A DNA stretch of 23,285 bases from JAFAHZ01 sp035656415. GTDB lineage: Bacteria; Vulcanimicrobiota; Vulcanimicrobiia; Vulcanimicrobiales; Vulcanimicrobiaceae. Position numbers and translations under genes: made by a program. Where the stretch lies: assembly GCA_035656415.1 (NCBI GenBank), contig DASRSM010000196.1:1-23285 (forward strand). The letters run 5' to 3'. Shown one piece after another: positions 22,000 to 23,285 of the stretch. A model generated the notes under the pieces. That model was not told the origin of the DNA. It saw nothing but the letters and a program-made list of their open reading frames with translations, and ran no database searches. Positions within the stretch are counted from its first letter, which is position 1, and each line of letters opens with the position of its first letter.

Positions 22000-22029
22000 A
22001 CGCCGTAGACTTACGGCGTTTCTTCTTCG
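22000..22029 (+). terminator. Rho-independent terminator of tRNA-Arg(CCG)
   Basis: ACGCCGTA (22000-22007) pairs with TACGGCGT (22012-22019) around GACT, eight perfect base pairs, then a pyrimidine tract TTTCTTCTTC. Seven bases after the tRNA. The right arm overlaps the last codons of the opposite-strand small gene. Confidence 0.85.
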
Positions 22030-22214
22030 AGTAAAAACGTACGCGCGATGTCGAGCAGTTGCTCGCGAGGCGTCGCGCGCGTGCGATCCGATATGCGGCG
22101 TCCCTGTTGCCGGCGCTCGGTGGAACCGAGAGCGGTGAACGGCGCCGAAGAGGCTGCAATGCGGCGGCGATCGCCGAGGCGGCGATCGTGTCCGTCGTAG
22201 AGCTTCGAGTGCAT
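22011..22214 (-). CDS. Small Arg-rich hypothetical protein
   Basis: Not recognised. The 67-residue product begins MHSKLYDGHDRRLGDRRRIA, then has a low-complexity middle, a second basic block ERRQQGRRISDRTRATPREQ and an amphipathic C-terminal helix LLDIARTFLLEEE. The spaced RR-GDRRR pattern looks like that of some small regulatory or linker proteins, but no function follows. The start is the ATG at 22214; an upstream in-frame start at 22274 would extend it by 20 residues. It follows the propeller gene on the - strand by 75 bases and may be co-transcribed. It could be spurious, because GC-rich sequence favours Arg-rich open frames. Confidence 0.45.
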   Translation of the reverse strand: MHSKLYDGHDRRLGDRRRIAASSAPFTALGSTERRQQGRRISDRTRATPREQLLDIARTFLLEEETP

Positions 22215-22289
22215 AACGCATACTCTACCAAGCAGCGCGGAGGCCGCGCCATATTTACATCGCAGGTGCGACAAAAGTGGCTGGCTACG

Positions 22290-23285
22290 CTACGGCGGCG
22301 TCAGTCCCGTAAAGTCGCCGATGCGCTTGGCATCGTAGGGCCAGTTAAGTTCGTCGAACTTCGTTCCCGATTTCGCAACCTTGCCTTGTTGCCAAACGAT
22401 GTGTCCGGCATTGTCGACTTCGATGACCTCGTTGTCGATTTGATTGGCGATGAGCGTGTTGCCGTTCTTCAAACGGACTGCGTGCGAGGGTTGCGGCGAG
22501 CCGATGCTACCGGATTGTTTGTTGGTGACAAAACTCCACACGACGCTGCCGGTCGAGCTCACCTCGACGATGCGGCTGTGACCGGAATCGGTGACGAGCG
22601 TGTTGCCGTTGGGAAGGCGGCTCGCAAACCCGACGCCGTTGAGCAGCTTGGTGTCTTTGGGCTTGCCGTACTGCCAGACGATCTTTCCGGCGTTGGTTAC
22701 TTCGATGACCCGGTTGTTGCTCTCGTCGGCGATGAGCACGTTGCCGTTCGAGAGCATCTGGGCGCTGTTGGGGTCCTTGAGTTCATTGGGTCCGGCGCCG
22801 CTCTTTGCGGTGGTGCCGTACTGCCAAACGATGCGTTTGCTCATCGAAATCTCGACGACGCGTTGATTGCCCTGGTCGGTCACGAGGACGTCGCCGTTTT
22901 TGAGATGGACCGCGCTCACCGGAGCGTTGAGCAGTCCGGGTTTCGATCCGGGAATGCCCGTTTTTCCGTATTGCCATACGATCTTACCGGCTTTGTTGAC
23001 GACGATGACACGATTGTCCTGACACGGTTTCTTACTGCACGCGGGAATGGTCCCCGCAGGCAAACCGGTTGCCGCGATGAGCGTGAGATCGCCGTAGCGT
23101 TCGGCGTCGTTGGGACCGACGACCGACGCCGGGCCGGCCTTTGCCGAACCACTTCCAAACTGCCAAACGATGTGATGGCCTTTGTCGACTTCGACGATGC
23201 GATTGTTCCACTGATCGGCGATCAGAACGTCGCCCTTTCCGTTGAAGGCGTTGCTTCGCGTCGTGGAAGCGAATTGCGGCGAGCC
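22290..23285 (-). CDS. NHL/PQQ-like beta-propeller repeat protein (5' end beyond window)
   Basis: At least 332 codons are visible; the frame stays open to the right edge, so the N-terminus is missing. At least six repeats of roughly 45-60 residues share the pattern 'GxVLIADxxNNRVIEV...GKIVWQYG', for example GNVLIADESNNRVIEV and AGKIVWQYG. This is typical of NHL- or PQQ-like propeller blades, usually extracellular scaffolds for protein or ligand binding. Between the first and second visible repeats is an insertion with two Cys (IPACSKKPCQDN) that could form a disulfide, consistent with export. An internal TTG at 23063 is not the true start, because repeat sequence continues upstream of it. No catalytic motif is seen. 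Confidence 0.85.
   Translation of the reverse strand, partial: GSPQFASTTRSNAFNGKGDVLIADQWNNRIVEVDKGHHIVWQFGSGSAKAGPASVVGPNDAERYGDLTLIAATGLPAGTIPACSKKPCQDNRVIVVNKAGKIVWQYGKTGIPGSKPGLLNAPVSAVHLKNGDVLVTDQGNQRVVEISMSKRIVWQYGTTAKSGAGPNELKDPNSAQMLSNGNVLIADESNNRVIEVTNAGKIVWQYGKPKDTKLLNGVGFASRLPNGNTLVTDSGHSRIVEVSSTGSVVWSFVTNKQSGSIGSPQPSHAVRLKNGNTLIANQIDNEVIEVDNAGHIVWQQGKVAKSGTKFDELNWPYDAKRIGDFTGLTPP

Noticed and set aside
19600..22000. tRNA-associated integrated element
   Set aside because: No integrase, direct repeat of a tRNA 3' end, or phage-like gene is visible near the four tRNAs.
22290..23285. CRISPR-like periodicity on the right edge
   Set aside because: The repeats are degenerate at DNA level and follow the protein blade pattern of a beta-propeller, not fixed repeats with unique spacers.

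Overview
The window is a densely packed, GC-rich bacterial chromosome segment. Almost everything up to about 19.5 kb is on the + strand and reads as long operons in which stop and start codons overlap (GTGA, TTGA, TAATG, TGATG). The right end holds four tRNA genes, two secreted or repeat-protein genes on the - strand and two small hypothetical genes. I see no mobile element, CRISPR array, toxin-antitoxin pair or phage gene. The content is largely core housekeeping. The rpsU-yqeY-nfeD-floA-phoH-ybeY-dgkA-(corC)-recO order and the ruvX/mltG/DUF1292 cluster match the arrangement known in Bacillus and other Terrabacteria. The GC and codon style, with GTG and TTG starts as common as ATG, suggest a deep-branching, poorly cultivated lineage (Candidatus Eremiobacterota/Vulcanimicrobiota is my guess, not proven).

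Layout. (1) 1-8308: tail of a probable prfA, prmC, pyrG, two glycosyltransferases (GT2 and GT4), a secreted copper-amine-oxidase-N (stalk) protein, a peptide-type ABC solute-binding lipoprotein, a HIT protein and a DUF488 protein. (2) 8305-14006: promoter, then rpsU, yqeY, nfeD, floA, a Pro-rich membrane protein, phoH, ybeY, and an undecaprenol-kinase-like DgkA fused to a PAP2 phosphatase domain. (3) 14003-19543: a strong extended -10 promoter, then a CorC/HlyC transporter, recO, ruvX, mltG, DUF1292, an MGDG-synthase/UgtP-like glycosyltransferase and a DoxX protein. (4) 19568-22029: tRNA-Ser(GCT) and tRNA-Arg(ACG) with a strong terminator, a convergent secreted two-motif aspartyl protease, tRNA-Met(CAT), a small Cys-containing protein and tRNA-Arg(CCG). 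(5) 22011-23285, - strand: a small Arg-rich protein and the 3' part of a six-repeat beta-propeller gene.

Functionally, the middle of the window joins translation and RNA maturation (rpsU, yqeY, phoH, ybeY), envelope lipid and murein work (nfeD/floA, dgkA-PAP2, mltG, the UgtP-like enzyme) and DNA repair (recO, ruvX).

The least ordinary observations are: two genes (recO and the UgtP-like gene) with no ATG/GTG/TTG at the place where their conserved N-terminus demands a start; an in-frame, hairpin-rich insert of about 33 codons inside ybeY; the DgkA-PAP2 kinase/phosphatase fusion; and a near-consensus promoter only a few bases from the TTG start of corC. I found no convincing wholly new defence or metabolic system.
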